Assembly: GCF_900478135.1 (NCBI RefSeq)
Contig: NZ_LS483470.1
Span: forward strand, 985,501-1,049,500
Length of the DNA stretch: 64,000 bases
Source: Leminorella richardii
GTDB lineage: Bacteria; Pseudomonadota; Gammaproteobacteria; Enterobacterales; Enterobacteriaceae
Direction: 5' to 3'
Shown here: positions 41,606 to 50,496 of the stretch, in pieces
Layout: each line of letters begins with the position of its first letter
How positions within the stretch are numbered: the stretch's first letter is position 1
Made by a program: the position numbers and the translations under genes
Notes under the pieces: model-generated
Database searches by the model: none
What the model was told of the DNA's origin: nothing
The model's input: only the letters and a program-made list of their open reading frames with translations

Positions 41606-41620
41606 TACCCCTTAAGAGTA
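41606..41620 (+). promoter_or_regulatory. Possible NarP heptamer pair
   Basis: TACCCCT-T-AAGAGTA: inverted heptamers close to TACYYMT/AKRRGTA, but spaced 1 bp instead of the usual 2. The site lies between the FNR box and the presumed -10. Confidence 0.4.
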
Positions 41621-41725
41621 ATTATCACATTCCTCCCTAAAGTTTACTTTACCCTCGCCGGGTTCTATAGGCAAAAGCGTTGATAAAAATACACAAGAGA
41701 TCCTTTGGATAGTTTGAGGTAGCAA

Positions 41726-42235
41726 ATGTCGACTTTGTCCAGACGAAACCTGCTTCGGGGCCATTGGCGAACAGGGGCTAGCGCCGTTAGGCCTCCCTGG
41801 TCAGTGGACGACGCGCGTTTTGTTGACGGATGTACCCGCTGCGGAGCCTGTGTTGAGGCCTGTGAAACGGGAGTGTTGACCCTTGCAGGGCGGCTCGACT
41901 TTCCCGAGCTCGACTTTCAGCGAGCTGAGTGTACGTTTTGTCGTCGCTGCGTTGAGGCCTGCCCAGAGCCGATTTTTCGGCGTCATGACAACCTGCCTTG
42001 GCGGCGCACTGCCGTGATTAGCGAGTCCTGTTTGACCGTGAAGGGCGTTGCCTGCCGCAGCTGTCAGGACGTTTGTGAACCCTACGCTATTCAGTTTCGC
42101 CTTTATCCCGGCGGTATAGCCCGGCCGCAGCTGGATGCAGACACCTGCACTGGATGCGGTGGATGCGTGAAAAGCTGCCCCGTCGGGGCGATAACAACCC
42201 GTGAGAGCAATAAAGAAAATGACGAAATCGCGTAG
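41726..42235 (+). CDS. napF: Ferredoxin-type protein NapF
   Basis: 169 residues (E. coli 164). Cys motifs for four-cysteine iron-sulfur clusters: CTRCGACVEACETG, CTFCRRCVEACPEP, CRSCQDVCEP and CTGCGGCVKSCPVG. Cytoplasmic, thought to help assemble or load the catalytic subunit NapA. GAGGT lies 6 bp upstream. First gene of napFDAGHBC. Confidence 0.95.
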   Translation: MSTLSRRNLLRGHWRTGASAVRPPWSVDDARFVDGCTRCGACVEACETGVLTLAGRLDFPELDFQRAECTFCRRCVEACPEPIFRRHDNLPWRRTAVISESCLTVKGVACRSCQDVCEPYAIQFRLYPGGIARPQLDADTCTGCGGCVKSCPVGAITTRESNKENDEIA

Positions 42236-42500
42236 TTGGCACGACAGTTGGCACGTTTGCAGTTTAGTCATTCAAGTTAGACCTGAAGCAATTGAAACAG
42301 TAAGCAAGGCGTTGTGTGAGCTACCGGGGACAGAGATCCCTGGAGCCAATAACGAAGAAGGGAAACTGATTGTAGTGATGCAGGCAGAAGACGCCGACGC
42401 GTTGTATGCCCAAATTGAGTCAGCGCGAGATATCGCAGGCGTGCTGGCTGTGTCGCTGGTTTACCACCAGCAAGATGAGCAAGGTGAGGATACGCCATGA
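42219..42500 (+). CDS. napD: NapA maturation chaperone NapD
   Basis: 93 residues from the ATG at 42219 (GTG 42201 would give 99); E. coli NapD has 87. WHVCSLVIQVRPE and GVLAVSLVYHQQDEQGEDTP are the family signature. It binds the NapA twin-arginine signal and delays export until the molybdenum cofactor is inserted. Overlaps napF by 17 bp and napA by 4 bp. Confidence 0.94.
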   Translation: MTKSRSWHDSWHVCSLVIQVRPEAIETVSKALCELPGTEIPGANNEEGKLIVVMQAEDADALYAQIESARDIAGVLAVSLVYHQQDEQGEDTP

Positions 42501-44980
42501 AACTCAGTCGTCGAGACTTCATGAAAGCTAATGCAGCTGCCGCCGCCGCGGTCGCTGCGGGAATGACGATCCCAACTGTCGCCGCTGCGGCAGGAGAAGA
42601 CGCGTCAATCAAGTGGGATAAAGCACCGTGCCGTTTCTGCGGTACTGGATGTAGCGTTCTGGTCGGAACACAAAACGGCCGCGTGGTCGCCTCTCAAGGC
42701 GATCCTGATGCGCCGGTCAACCGTGGCCTTAACTGCATTAAAGGCTACTTCCTGCCCAAAATCATGTACGGAAAGGATCGCCTGACACAGCCGCTGCTGC
42801 GTATGAAAAACGGCGAATATGATAAAAACGGCGAGTTTACCCCAGTCAGCTGGGATAAAGCCTTCACCGTCATGAGTGAAAAGTATAAGAAAGCCTTTAA
42901 AGACCAAGGGCCGAACGGCGGCGGCATGTTTGCCTCCGGTCAATTCACCATTTGGGAAGGCTATGCGGCCGCCAAGCTGTTTAAGGCGGGCTTCCGCTCT
43001 AACAACATCGATCCAAACGCGCGCCACTGTATGGCCACTGCCGTTGTTGGTTTTATGCGCACCTTCGGGATGGACGAACCAATGGGCTGCTACGATGATA
43101 TCGAGCATGCCGACGCCTTCGTCCTGTGGGGATCCAACATGGCGGAAATGCACCCGATCCTGTGGTCTCGCATTACCGATCGTCGCCTGTCGAACCCGAA
43201 CGTAAAAGTGGCGGTAATGTCGACGTTTGAAAACCGCAGCTTTGAGCTGGCGGATAACGCGATTATCTTTAAGCCGCAGACAGACTTGGTGATCCTGAAC
43301 TATATCGCCAACTACATTATTCAGAACGACGCGGTTAATCAGGACTTCCTGGACAAGCACGTCAACATTCGCCGCGGCGCGACAGACATCGGCTACGGCC
43401 TGCGTCCGTCCCATCCGCTGGAAAAAGCGGCTAAGAATCCGAACAGCGACGCCTCTACGCCGATGACGTTCGATGAGTACAAGGCGTTTGTTGCCGAGTA
43501 CACGCTGGAGAAAACGGCTGAAATGACCGGCGTGCCGAAAGATTCTCTGGTGGCGCTGGCCAAGCTGTATGCGGATCCGAATGTGAAAGTTGTTTCCTAC
43601 TGGACCATGGGCTTTAACCAGCACACCCGCGGCGTATGGGCTAACAACCTGTGTTACAACATTCACCTGCTGACCGGCAAGATTTCTACGCCGGGCTGTG
43701 GGCCGTTCTCGCTGACCGGTCAACCGTCAGCCTGTGGTACGGCGCGTGAAGTGGGCACCTTTGCTCACCGCCTGCCTGCCGACATGGTGGTCACTAACGA
43801 GGCGCACCGTAAAATAGCCGAAGAGAAGTGGAAACTGCCAGAAGGCACCATTCTTGGAAGTCTTGGTCTGCACGCTGTCGCGCAGGATCGGGCTCTGAAA
43901 GACGGTACTCTCAACGCCTATTGGACGCTGTGCACCAACAATATGCAGGCCGGTCCAAACATCAACGAAGACCGTATGCCGGGCTGGCGCGATCCGCGCA
44001 ACTTCGTGGTTGTTTCTGATCCGTATCCGACCATTAGTGCATTAGCCGCTGACCTGATCCTGCCTACTGCTATGTGGGTAGAAAAAGAGGGTGCTTACGG
44101 CAACGCCGAGCGCCGCAGCCAGTTCTGGCGTCAGCAGGTGAAGGCACCGGGCGAAGCAAAATCTGACCTGTGGCAAATCGTTGAATTCTCTAAGTACTTC
44201 AAAACTGACGAAGTCTGGCCTGCCGAACTGCTGGAAAAGAACCCAGAATACCGCGGTAAAACGCTGTACGAAGTTCTGTTTGCTAACGGTCAGGTTAACA
44301 AGTTCAGCGTTGATGAACTGGCGAAAGATCAGCTTAACGACGAATCTCGCGAGTTAGGCTTCTATCTGCAAAAAGGCCTGTTTGAAGAGTACGCCGGGTT
44401 TGGTCGCGGCCATGCTCACGATCTGGCCTCGTTTGACGACTATCACAAGGCGCGCGGTCTGCGCTGGCCGGTGGTTGACGGAAAAGAGACGCTGTGGCGC
44501 TACCGTGAAGGCTACGACCCGTATGTCAAAAAGGGTGAAGGCGTTCGCTTCTACGGCAAGCCGGACGGCAAAGCGGTTATCTTTGCGCTGCCCTATGAGC
44601 CACCTGCTGAGAGCCCGGACGACGAGTTTGACCTGTGGCTGTCCACCGGTCGCGTATTGGAACACTGGCATACCGGTTCGATGACGCGCCGTGTGCCGGA
44701 ACTTCACCGCTCGTTCCCTGAGTCAGTGCTGTTTATCCATCCGAAAGACGCCCAGAAGCGCGGTATGCGCCGCGGTGACAAAGTAAAAATTCAGTCTCGT
44801 CGCGGCGAGGTGCTGTCTACCGTTGAGACACGCGGTCGTAACCGTGTGCCTGAAGGTCTGGTGTACATGGCATTCTTTGACGCGGCACAGCTGGTGAACG
44901 CATTGACGCTGGACGCAACAGATCCTCTGTCTAAAGAGACTGACTACAAGAAGTGTGCAGTCAGGGTTGTGAAAGCGTAA
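42497..44980 (+). CDS. napA: Periplasmic nitrate reductase catalytic subunit
   Basis: 827 residues (E. coli 828). Twin-arginine signal SRRDFMKANAAAA, 4Fe-4S motif CRFCGTGCSVLVG with a later Cys in GLNCIKGY, and the molybdenum-ligating Cys in the ARHCMAT segment. C-terminal molybdopterin-binding domain with STGRVLEHWHTGSMTRR. It reduces nitrate to nitrite in the periplasm using bis-MGD. Confidence 0.99.
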   Translation: MKLSRRDFMKANAAAAAAVAAGMTIPTVAAAAGEDASIKWDKAPCRFCGTGCSVLVGTQNGRVVASQGDPDAPVNRGLNCIKGYFLPKIMYGKDRLTQPLLRMKNGEYDKNGEFTPVSWDKAFTVMSEKYKKAFKDQGPNGGGMFASGQFTIWEGYAAAKLFKAGFRSNNIDPNARHCMATAVVGFMRTFGMDEPMGCYDDIEHADAFVLWGSNMAEMHPILWSRITDRRLSNPNVKVAVMSTFENRSFELADNAIIFKPQTDLVILNYIANYIIQNDAVNQDFLDKHVNIRRGATDIGYGLRPSHPLEKAAKNPNSDASTPMTFDEYKAFVAEYTLEKTAEMTGVPKDSLVALAKLYADPNVKVVSYWTMGFNQHTRGVWANNLCYNIHLLTGKISTPGCGPFSLTGQPSACGTAREVGTFAHRLPADMVVTNEAHRKIAEEKWKLPEGTILGSLGLHAVAQDRALKDGTLNAYWTLCTNNMQAGPNINEDRMPGWRDPRNFVVVSDPYPTISALAADLILPTAMWVEKEGAYGNAERRSQFWRQQVKAPGEAKSDLWQIVEFSKYFKTDEVWPAELLEKNPEYRGKTLYEVLFANGQVNKFSVDELAKDQLNDESRELGFYLQKGLFEEYAGFGRGHAHDLASFDDYHKARGLRWPVVDGKETLWRYREGYDPYVKKGEGVRFYGKPDGKAVIFALPYEPPAESPDDEFDLWLSTGRVLEHWHTGSMTRRVPELHRSFPESVLFIHPKDAQKRGMRRGDKVKIQSRRGEVLSTVETRGRNRVPEGLVYMAFFDAAQLVNALTLDATDPLSKETDYKKCAVRVVKA

Positions 44981-45001
44981 GGCGGATGAGAGCGCATCAC
45001 A

Positions 45002-45754
45002 ATGGCTAACGAACGGGATAAGGGACCAGCACGGCGGCGCTTTTTGCGCGATGCCGTGCGCAGTGCGGGCGGCCTGGCTGGGCTTGCGCTGCTGTTAAGC
45101 GTTCCTCAGCGTCAGTCTCTGGCAAAAGAGGGGGTAGCACTCAGACCCCCCGGTGCGCTGCCGGAAGAGGCGTTTAACCGCGCCTGTATCCGCTGCGGAC
45201 AGTGTGTGCAGGACTGCCCCTATGACACGCTGAAGCTGGCGACGCTGTTGTCGCCCGTTTCCAGCGGTACGCCTTACTTCGTGGCGCGGCAGGTTCCCTG
45301 CGAAATGTGCGACGACGTACCGTGCGTTAAGGCCTGTCCAAGCGGCGCGCTCGATCCTCGGCTGACAGATATCGATCAGTCCCGCATGGGGCTAGCGGTT
45401 TTGCTCGATCACGAAAACTGCCTTAACTGGCAGGGGCTGCGCTGTGACGTGTGTCATCGGGTATGCCCACTGATTAACAAAGCCATCACGCTAGAGCACC
45501 AGCACAACACGCGCACCGACAAGCACGCCAAGTTCATTCCTACCGTCCACAGTGAATACTGCACCGGATGTGGGAAGTGCGAAGAGGCCTGTGTCTTAGA
45601 GGAAGCGGCGATTAAGGTACTGCCTCTGTCGCTCGCGCTTGGCAAGCTGGGGCAGCACTACCGGCTGGGTTGGGAAGAGAAGGACAAGGCGGGTCATTCG
45701 CTGATCCCTGAAGCCCTGACGATGCCAACCCGTAAACCGGAAGGAGGGCTATAG
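45002..45754 (+). CDS. napG: Ferredoxin-type quinol dehydrogenase subunit NapG
   Basis: 250 residues (E. coli 231). A twin-arginine signal (ARRRFLRDAVRSAGG) and four 4Fe-4S motifs (CIRCGQCVQDCPYD, CEMCDDVPCVKACPSG, CDVCHRVCP with an upstream C, CTGCGKCEEACVLE). Periplasmic partner of NapH in menaquinol/ubiquinol oxidation. Its TAG overlaps the napH GTG by one base. Confidence 0.96.
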   Translation: MANERDKGPARRRFLRDAVRSAGGLAGLALLLSVPQRQSLAKEGVALRPPGALPEEAFNRACIRCGQCVQDCPYDTLKLATLLSPVSSGTPYFVARQVPCEMCDDVPCVKACPSGALDPRLTDIDQSRMGLAVLLDHENCLNWQGLRCDVCHRVCPLINKAITLEHQHNTRTDKHAKFIPTVHSEYCTGCGKCEEACVLEEAAIKVLPLSLALGKLGQHYRLGWEEKDKAGHSLIPEALTMPTRKPEGGL

Positions 45755-46698
45755 TGGCAAATGCACCTATGCTGGCGGGCCGAGAGGCGCGCGTAAAGTT
45801 TGGCTGGTGGTACAGCCATCGCTTTCTCCTTCTGCGCCGGTTAAGCCAGATGCTGATCTTGGCGATGTTTCTGGCGGGGCCGTGGTTCAGCCTGTGGATC
45901 CTGCGCGGTAACTACAGCGGCAGCATGCTGCTTGGCGTAGTGCCGCTTGGCGATCCGCTGGTGGTGCTGCAAACGCTGGCTAGCGGATACCTGCCCGAGA
46001 TGCCTACACAGGGTGAAGGTTGGACACAGTGGTACGCGGTCATTGGCGGTGTGATTATCGCTTTGGCCTATGCACTGTTCGCCAGCCGACTGTTCTGCGG
46101 CTGGGTGTGCCCTCTGGCGCTGGTGACCGATTTGGCTGCCTGGATGCGCCGCAAGTTTGGCATTCGCAACAGTGCGACCCTTCCTTCATCGCTGCGCTAC
46201 GGCATTCTGCTGGCGGTTTTAGCAGGTAGCGCCGTGAGCGGTACGCTGATCTGGGAATGGGTTAATCCAGTGTCTGCCTTTGGGCGCGGGTTGATTAACG
46301 GGCTGGGGCAGGCGCCGACAGCAGGTCTGGTGAGCGGCCTGATGTTCGGTTTCGGCGCTAGCCTGTGGCTTATCGTTGCAGTGTTCCTGTTCGATCTACT
46401 GGTGGTTGAGCACGGCTGGTGTGGGCATCTATGCCCGATCGGCGCACTGTATGGCGCGATTGGCTGTAAGGGTGTGCTTCGCGTTAGCGCGGAAAATCGC
46501 CAAGACTGCACCCGCTGTATGGACTGTATTCACATTTGCCCTGAGCCTCAGGTGCTGCGTGGCCCGCTGTTTGGCAAAGGGGAAAGTCCTCTGGTGCTGA
46601 GCAAAGAGTGTATCTCCTGTGGCCGCTGCATTGATGTCTGTTCAGAGAAAGTATTTCAAATAAAAACACGATTCCATCGTTCGGGAGAAGAGGAATGA
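45754..46698 (+). CDS. napH: Membrane quinol dehydrogenase subunit NapH
   Basis: 314 residues, GTG start with AAGGAGGG about 6 bp upstream; the next ATG would remove a conserved part. Four or five membrane segments, two CxxxCP-type motifs facing the cytoplasm (LFCGWVCPLAL, GWCGHLCPIGALYG), and two cytoplasmic 4Fe-4S clusters (CTRCMDCIHICPEP, CISCGRCIDVCSEK). Passes electrons from quinol towards NapC/NapB. Longer than E. coli NapH (287) mainly in the first periplasmic part. Confidence 0.95.
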   Translation: MANAPMLAGREARVKFGWWYSHRFLLLRRLSQMLILAMFLAGPWFSLWILRGNYSGSMLLGVVPLGDPLVVLQTLASGYLPEMPTQGEGWTQWYAVIGGVIIALAYALFASRLFCGWVCPLALVTDLAAWMRRKFGIRNSATLPSSLRYGILLAVLAGSAVSGTLIWEWVNPVSAFGRGLINGLGQAPTAGLVSGLMFGFGASLWLIVAVFLFDLLVVEHGWCGHLCPIGALYGAIGCKGVLRVSAENRQDCTRCMDCIHICPEPQVLRGPLFGKGESPLVLSKECISCGRCIDVCSEKVFQIKTRFHRSGEEE

Positions 46699-47147
46699 AG
46701 AGTAACGTCTTGAAAAAGCGAGTTACCTTATGGACTATGCTAGGCGTATTGGTTTTTGGCGGCGTGGCGTTTGCCGCTAATAATGGCGTGGACTTATCTC
46801 AGTCACCGGAAGTGTCAGGCACGGCGGATGGACAGATCACGACGCCGAAAGAGCAGCCTCGCATCGCCCTTGACTATGTAAACCAGCCGCCGATGATCCC
46901 GCACAGCGTAGACGGCTATCAGGTAACGACAAAAGTAAACACCTGTTTGAAGTGTCACGGCGTTCAGGGCTACCGCACGACGGGTGCTCCGCGAATCAGC
47001 CCGACTCACTTTATGGACAGCAATGGGCATGTTAACAGCGAGGTTGCACCTCGCCGCTACTTCTGCCAGTCCTGTCACGTGCCTCAGGCTGACGCCGCGC
47101 CGATTATCGGCAATACGTTCCAGCCTGCGCCTGGCTATGGTAAATAA
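46695..47147 (+). CDS. napB: Diheme cytochrome NapB
   Basis: 150 residues (E. coli 149). Signal sequence, then two CxxCH heme c sites (CLKCHG and CQSCHV). Small electron-transfer subunit that feeds NapA in the periplasm. Overlaps napH by 4 bp (ATGA). Confidence 0.97.
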   Translation: MKSNVLKKRVTLWTMLGVLVFGGVAFAANNGVDLSQSPEVSGTADGQITTPKEQPRIALDYVNQPPMIPHSVDGYQVTTKVNTCLKCHGVQGYRTTGAPRISPTHFMDSNGHVNSEVAPRRYFCQSCHVPQADAAPIIGNTFQPAPGYGK

Positions 47148-47159
47148 GCGGGGATGACC

Positions 47160-47762
47160 ATGAGTAAAGAGAAAAAGCCGGGTATTATTCGTCGTGCGTG
47201 GCGCTGGTTTCGCACTCCCAGCCGGCTGGCTATCGGCACGCTGCTGGGGCTGGGCTTTATCGCCGGTATCGTCTTTGTGAGTGGTTTTAACACCAGCATG
47301 ACGATGATGAACAGCGAAGAGTTCTGCATCAGCTGCCACGAAATGCGCGACAACGTGTATCAGGAATACATGGACACCGTGCACTACAGCAACCGCACAG
47401 GGGTTCGCGCTGTTTGCTCTGACTGCCACGTTCCGCACGAGTTTGTGCCGAAGATGGTGCGTAAGATCAAGGCGTCTAAAGAGCTGTACGGTAAGGCAAT
47501 GGGCATCATCGATACGCCTCAAAAGTTCGATGAGCACCGGCTACAGATGGCAAAGAACGAGTGGGAGCGCATGAAGGGGAATAACTCTCAGGAATGTCGC
47601 AACTGCCATAACTTCGACTTTATGGACTTTACCGAGCAGAAGGGCGTAGCCGCCAAGATGCACAGTCTGGCCATTAAAGAGAATAAAACCTGTATTGACT
47701 GCCATAAGGGCATTGCCCACAAGTTGCCTGATATGACGGGGATTGATACTGGGTTTAACTGA
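47160..47762 (+). CDS. napC: Tetraheme quinol-oxidising cytochrome NapC
   Basis: 200 residues, the E. coli length, from ATG 47160 (GGGGA 6 bp upstream; an ATG two codons earlier is less likely). One N-terminal membrane anchor and four CxxCH sites: CISCHE, CSDCHV, CRNCHN, CIDCHK. NapC/NirT family: it oxidises quinol and reduces NapAB. Last nap gene; the ccm heme-lyase genes that follow it in E. coli are absent. Confidence 0.97.
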   Translation: MSKEKKPGIIRRAWRWFRTPSRLAIGTLLGLGFIAGIVFVSGFNTSMTMMNSEEFCISCHEMRDNVYQEYMDTVHYSNRTGVRAVCSDCHVPHEFVPKMVRKIKASKELYGKAMGIIDTPQKFDEHRLQMAKNEWERMKGNNSQECRNCHNFDFMDFTEQKGVAAKMHSLAIKENKTCIDCHKGIAHKLPDMTGIDTGFN

Positions 47763-47788
47763 TAGCCTGAGATTAATGGCTAATAAAA

Positions 47789-47823
47789 GAAAACCGCAGA
47801 CAAGACGTTCTGCGGTTTTTTTA
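47789..47823. terminator. Bidirectional terminator between nap operon and yaiI
   Basis: AAAACCGCAGA/TCTGCGGTTTT stem with an 8-nt loop, A-run on the left and T-run (TTTTTTT) on the right. Confidence 0.85.
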
Positions 47824-47845
47824 TTGCCTTGAAAATGACTCTGCG

Positions 47846-48292
47846 CTATTTAAGCGCCTGTAGCCACTTGCTCAACTCGTTGGCAAATGCCTGTCGATCG
47901 CGCTGGCTCAGCGTGTTGGGACCGCCTGTTTGAATGCCGCTGGCGCGCAGGGTGTCCATAAAGTCGCGCATGGTTAGGCGTTCGGCAATGGTGGCTTTGG
48001 TATAGCGTTCACCGCGAGGGTTCAGCGCGGCGGCGCCTTTCTCTATGGCCTCGGCAGCGAGCGGGATATCGGCAGTAATGACCAAGTCACCTTCTTCTGC
48101 TCGCTTGACGATCTCGTTGTCCGCTACGTCAAAACCGGCAGCAACCCGCAGTGCGTGAATAAAGGCCGACGGTGGCGTTCTGATGCTTTGGTTAGCGACC
48201 AGCGTAACGTGAACCTTCTCCCGGTCGGCGGCGCGAAACAGCACCTCTTTTATCACGTTGGGGCAGGCGTCGGCGTCGACCCAGATTTTCAT
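47846..48292 (-). CDS. yaiI: UPF0178 protein YaiI
   Basis: 148 residues. MKIWVDADACPNVIKEVLFRAADR, NQSIRTPPS, DNEIVKRAEEGDLVITADIPLA and PRGERYTKATIAERL are hallmarks of the YaiI/YqxD family (PIN-like fold, possible nuclease). Function not established. In E. coli it is at another locus. Confidence 0.95.
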   Translation of the reverse strand: MKIWVDADACPNVIKEVLFRAADREKVHVTLVANQSIRTPPSAFIHALRVAAGFDVADNEIVKRAEEGDLVITADIPLAAEAIEKGAAALNPRGERYTKATIAERLTMRDFMDTLRASGIQTGGPNTLSQRDRQAFANELSKWLQALK

Positions 48293-48318
48293 AGCGTTTC
48301 CTTTATGGGAATAGGGTA

Positions 48319-49116
48319 TTAGGGAGATGGAACATAGGGCGATTCTGTCAGGTGCCAGCAGCCGTTTCGCAGCTCAAAGCGGTAGGCGTTGCCTTCGGAC
48401 ATGCCGTATTGATAAGAGACAATTCTGACCTTATCGCTGCTGGCGTCAAGGTTCATTTTGGTAGGCTGGGGATCGACCTGTCCCTGATAGTCAACCACGT
48501 GGAACCCGTCGGGCTGATGGCGAAGATTAAAGCCTTCATAGTCAGCACTGGCGAGGTATACCGGTTCTGTGTCAAAACCAAGATCGCCGTCGAATACCGG
48601 TTCAAGCACTTTTATCAGCGGGTCAGTGAAGCCTTTTTTCACCGAGTCATCGTTGGCGTAGCGAATAAGAAACTCAGTAAAGTCTGTTGCCGGGCAGGTG
48701 GCATTAGGAGAAGGGCTAACGGCTTGGCTTTCCCAAAAGCGCACGGCAAAAGCGCTCTTGGCGGCACTGTCATTCCAGCGAGTATAGTCACCTTCAGCGC
48801 CCACGCGCATAATATTCCCCTGCGATTTATGGGCGAAATTCATTACACAGACGCCGGTACCGCTACAGCTGTCGACTTCCGGCAGGTCGCTGCACACTTT
48901 TGCCTCTCCGCCAACGTTTGTTTGGCAGTTGAGGTTTCTCAACGGAAGCCAGCCGTCGGCTAGCAGCGCTTGGCGCAGATCGGCATAGGCCATGCCCTGC
49001 TTAAATTCAGCGTCGACAGCGGCAGATGCCGTTGCGCTGAACCAGCATAGAGCCAGCATGGAAAGAATAGCGAGTGGTCGGCGTAGAGTAAGCAGAGAGA
49101 AGCGAGGTAGCGTCAT
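48319..49116 (-). CDS. Secreted hypothetical protein with a GxGxC/GW domain
   Basis: 265 residues with a signal peptide (about 1-33, ending SATASAAVD). The mature N-terminus, MAYADLRQALLADGWLPLRNLNC...CSDLPEVDSCSGTGVCVMNF, resembles a cysteine-rich domain found in many small periplasmic proteins of Gammaproteobacteria. The C-terminal half (FELRNGCWHLTESPY) looks like a separate domain. Six or more cysteines suggest disulfides. The ATG at 49116 was chosen for its AGGA 8 bp upstream. Function unknown. Confidence 0.75.
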   Translation of the reverse strand: MTLPRFSLLTLRRPLAILSMLALCWFSATASAAVDAEFKQGMAYADLRQALLADGWLPLRNLNCQTNVGGEAKVCSDLPEVDSCSGTGVCVMNFAHKSQGNIMRVGAEGDYTRWNDSAAKSAFAVRFWESQAVSPSPNATCPATDFTEFLIRYANDDSVKKGFTDPLIKVLEPVFDGDLGFDTEPVYLASADYEGFNLRHQPDGFHVVDYQGQVDPQPTKMNLDASSDKVRIVSYQYGMSEGNAYRFELRNGCWHLTESPYVPSP

Positions 49117-49292
49117 GGGTATCATCCTGAACGTATGGCGTGTCGAACATCATAAACGATATTATCTTGGGACGGTACGGGCTTAAAACGTGTGTCTAGT
49201 CGTTCACAAGGTAGGGGATAGATAAATCATCCTTGCGCTTGACGTTAATCCCATCATAATCAAGGGTAATAGCTGAAGGCGTGGTGGAAATT

Positions 49293-49718
49293 ATGGAAAT
49301 CCGTATTTTTCGACAAGATGATTTTGAAGACGTTATCACCCTCTGGGAACGCTGCGATCTGCTGCGCCCGTGGAATGACCCGGAAACCGACATTGAGCGT
49401 AAACAGCACCATTCACCGGAACTGTTTCTGGTTGCTGAGGTCGGAGGAGAGGTAGTAGGAACGGTTATGGGCGGCTATGACGGGCATCGAGGTTCGGCAT
49501 ACTACCTTGGCGTGCATCCGGACTATCGAGGCCGCGGTATTGCTAATGCTCTGCTAAACCGTTTGGAAAAGAAGCTGATTGCCTGCGGCTGCCCCAAGCT
49601 GCATCTGCTGGTGCGTGATGAAAATGACGCGCTGGTGGGCATGTATGAGAAGTTGGGATATGAAATTCAAGAGACGGTGTGCGTTGGCAAGCGTCTGATT
49701 GAAGATAGGGAGTACTAG
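49293..49718 (+). CDS. ypeA: GNAT-family acetyltransferase YpeA
   Basis: 141 residues, the E. coli length and nearly the same sequence: RIFRQDDFEDVITLWERCDLLRPWNDPETDIERK, VVGTVMGGYDGHRGSAYYLGVHPDYRGRGIANALLNRLEKKLIACGCPK. The RGRGIANAL segment binds acetyl-CoA. Substrate unknown. The ATG at 49293 fits the family; GTGs upstream do not. Followed by yfeY and yfeX as in E. coli. Confidence 0.96.
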   Translation: MEIRIFRQDDFEDVITLWERCDLLRPWNDPETDIERKQHHSPELFLVAEVGGEVVGTVMGGYDGHRGSAYYLGVHPDYRGRGIANALLNRLEKKLIACGCPKLHLLVRDENDALVGMYEKLGYEIQETVCVGKRLIEDREY

Positions 49719-49762
49719 GGCTGTCTGGTACGCTCTGGTTGAATAACACAGTGGGACTATTA

Positions 49763-50338
49763 ATGAATATTCGTGCAGTTTTACTTTTAGCCTGTTTTTC
49801 TTTAGCTGGGTGTTCTTCTGTTAGCCAGTTTTCCTGGTCTAGCCTGTCGCCTTTTAGCTGGTTTGGCAGCGATTTGACGCTAAGCGACAGTGGACTAGGC
49901 GAAATCACCGCCTCAACGATGATGGATGAGTCCACGCTGGACAAGGCGCTGGACGGTGACTACCGCCTGCGTAAAGGCATGGGAATCGAAAACGGTCAGG
50001 TCGTCTCTTTTTATGAAGCCATGGACGACGATGACGTGGCGTTGATTGTTCACGGCGGGGCCGATAATCGCGTGGCGCGTATTGACGTGATGGATAAATC
50101 GGTAAAAACGCCGAAGGGAACACAGGTCGGTACGCAGTTTGCCGATCTGTACAGCAAAGCATTTGGTATCTGTCAGGTAGCAGAAGACAGCAGCGGCAAT
50201 GTGGTTTGCCGTTCACCGGAAAGCCGACGCATTTCCTATGTGTTTGGCGGTAAATGGATGGGTTCAAAGAGCATTATGCCTCCTGACGATACGCTGAAGG
50301 GCTGGACTGTTAAAAAAATGGTTTGGCAATCGCAGTAA
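49763..50338 (+). CDS. yfeY: RpoE-regulated lipoprotein YfeY
   Basis: 191 residues, the E. coli length, from ATG 49763 (GGGA 7-8 bp upstream). Lipobox FSLAGCSS. MMDESTLDKALDGDYRLRKGMGIENGQ and FADLYSKAFGIC...CRSP are family stretches. Outer membrane or periplasmic lipoprotein of unknown function whose E. coli gene belongs to the sigma-E regulon; I did not identify a sigma-E promoter here. Confidence 0.93.
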   Translation: MNIRAVLLLACFSLAGCSSVSQFSWSSLSPFSWFGSDLTLSDSGLGEITASTMMDESTLDKALDGDYRLRKGMGIENGQVVSFYEAMDDDDVALIVHGGADNRVARIDVMDKSVKTPKGTQVGTQFADLYSKAFGICQVAEDSSGNVVCRSPESRRISYVFGGKWMGSKSIMPPDDTLKGWTVKKMVWQSQ

Positions 50339-50341
50339 TCG

Positions 50342-50362
50342 TAGAAACCGTATAGAAACCGT
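50342..50362. repeat. TAGAAACCGT direct repeat (11-bp period)
   Basis: TAGAAACCGT at 50342-50351 and again at 50353-50362, in the gap between yfeY and yfeX. Confidence 0.8.
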
Positions 50363-50496
50363 TGGTAGATGTTGCGTCAGCGCAAGGTTCTGTCAGCGGT
50401 TTTCGCTATCATAAACGTCCATTTTTTATTTCACGCGTCGACGCCATTGGCTATTTTCCTCCGGCGTCGCACGATCATGATGAGAAGGAGTTAGAC

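Larger units (their letters stand above)
41341..41725. other. narQ-napF divergent regulatory region
   Basis: 385 bp with no gene. It contains the FNR-like box (41578-41591), a NarP-like inverted heptamer pair (41606-41620), and a possible -10 TCTATA at 41664-41669. GAGGTAGCAA precedes napF. Confidence 0.6.

Noticed and set aside
42605..43723. 372-codon open frame on the minus strand inside napA
   Set aside because: Antisense shadow of the strongly conserved napA; no family features or ribosome site.
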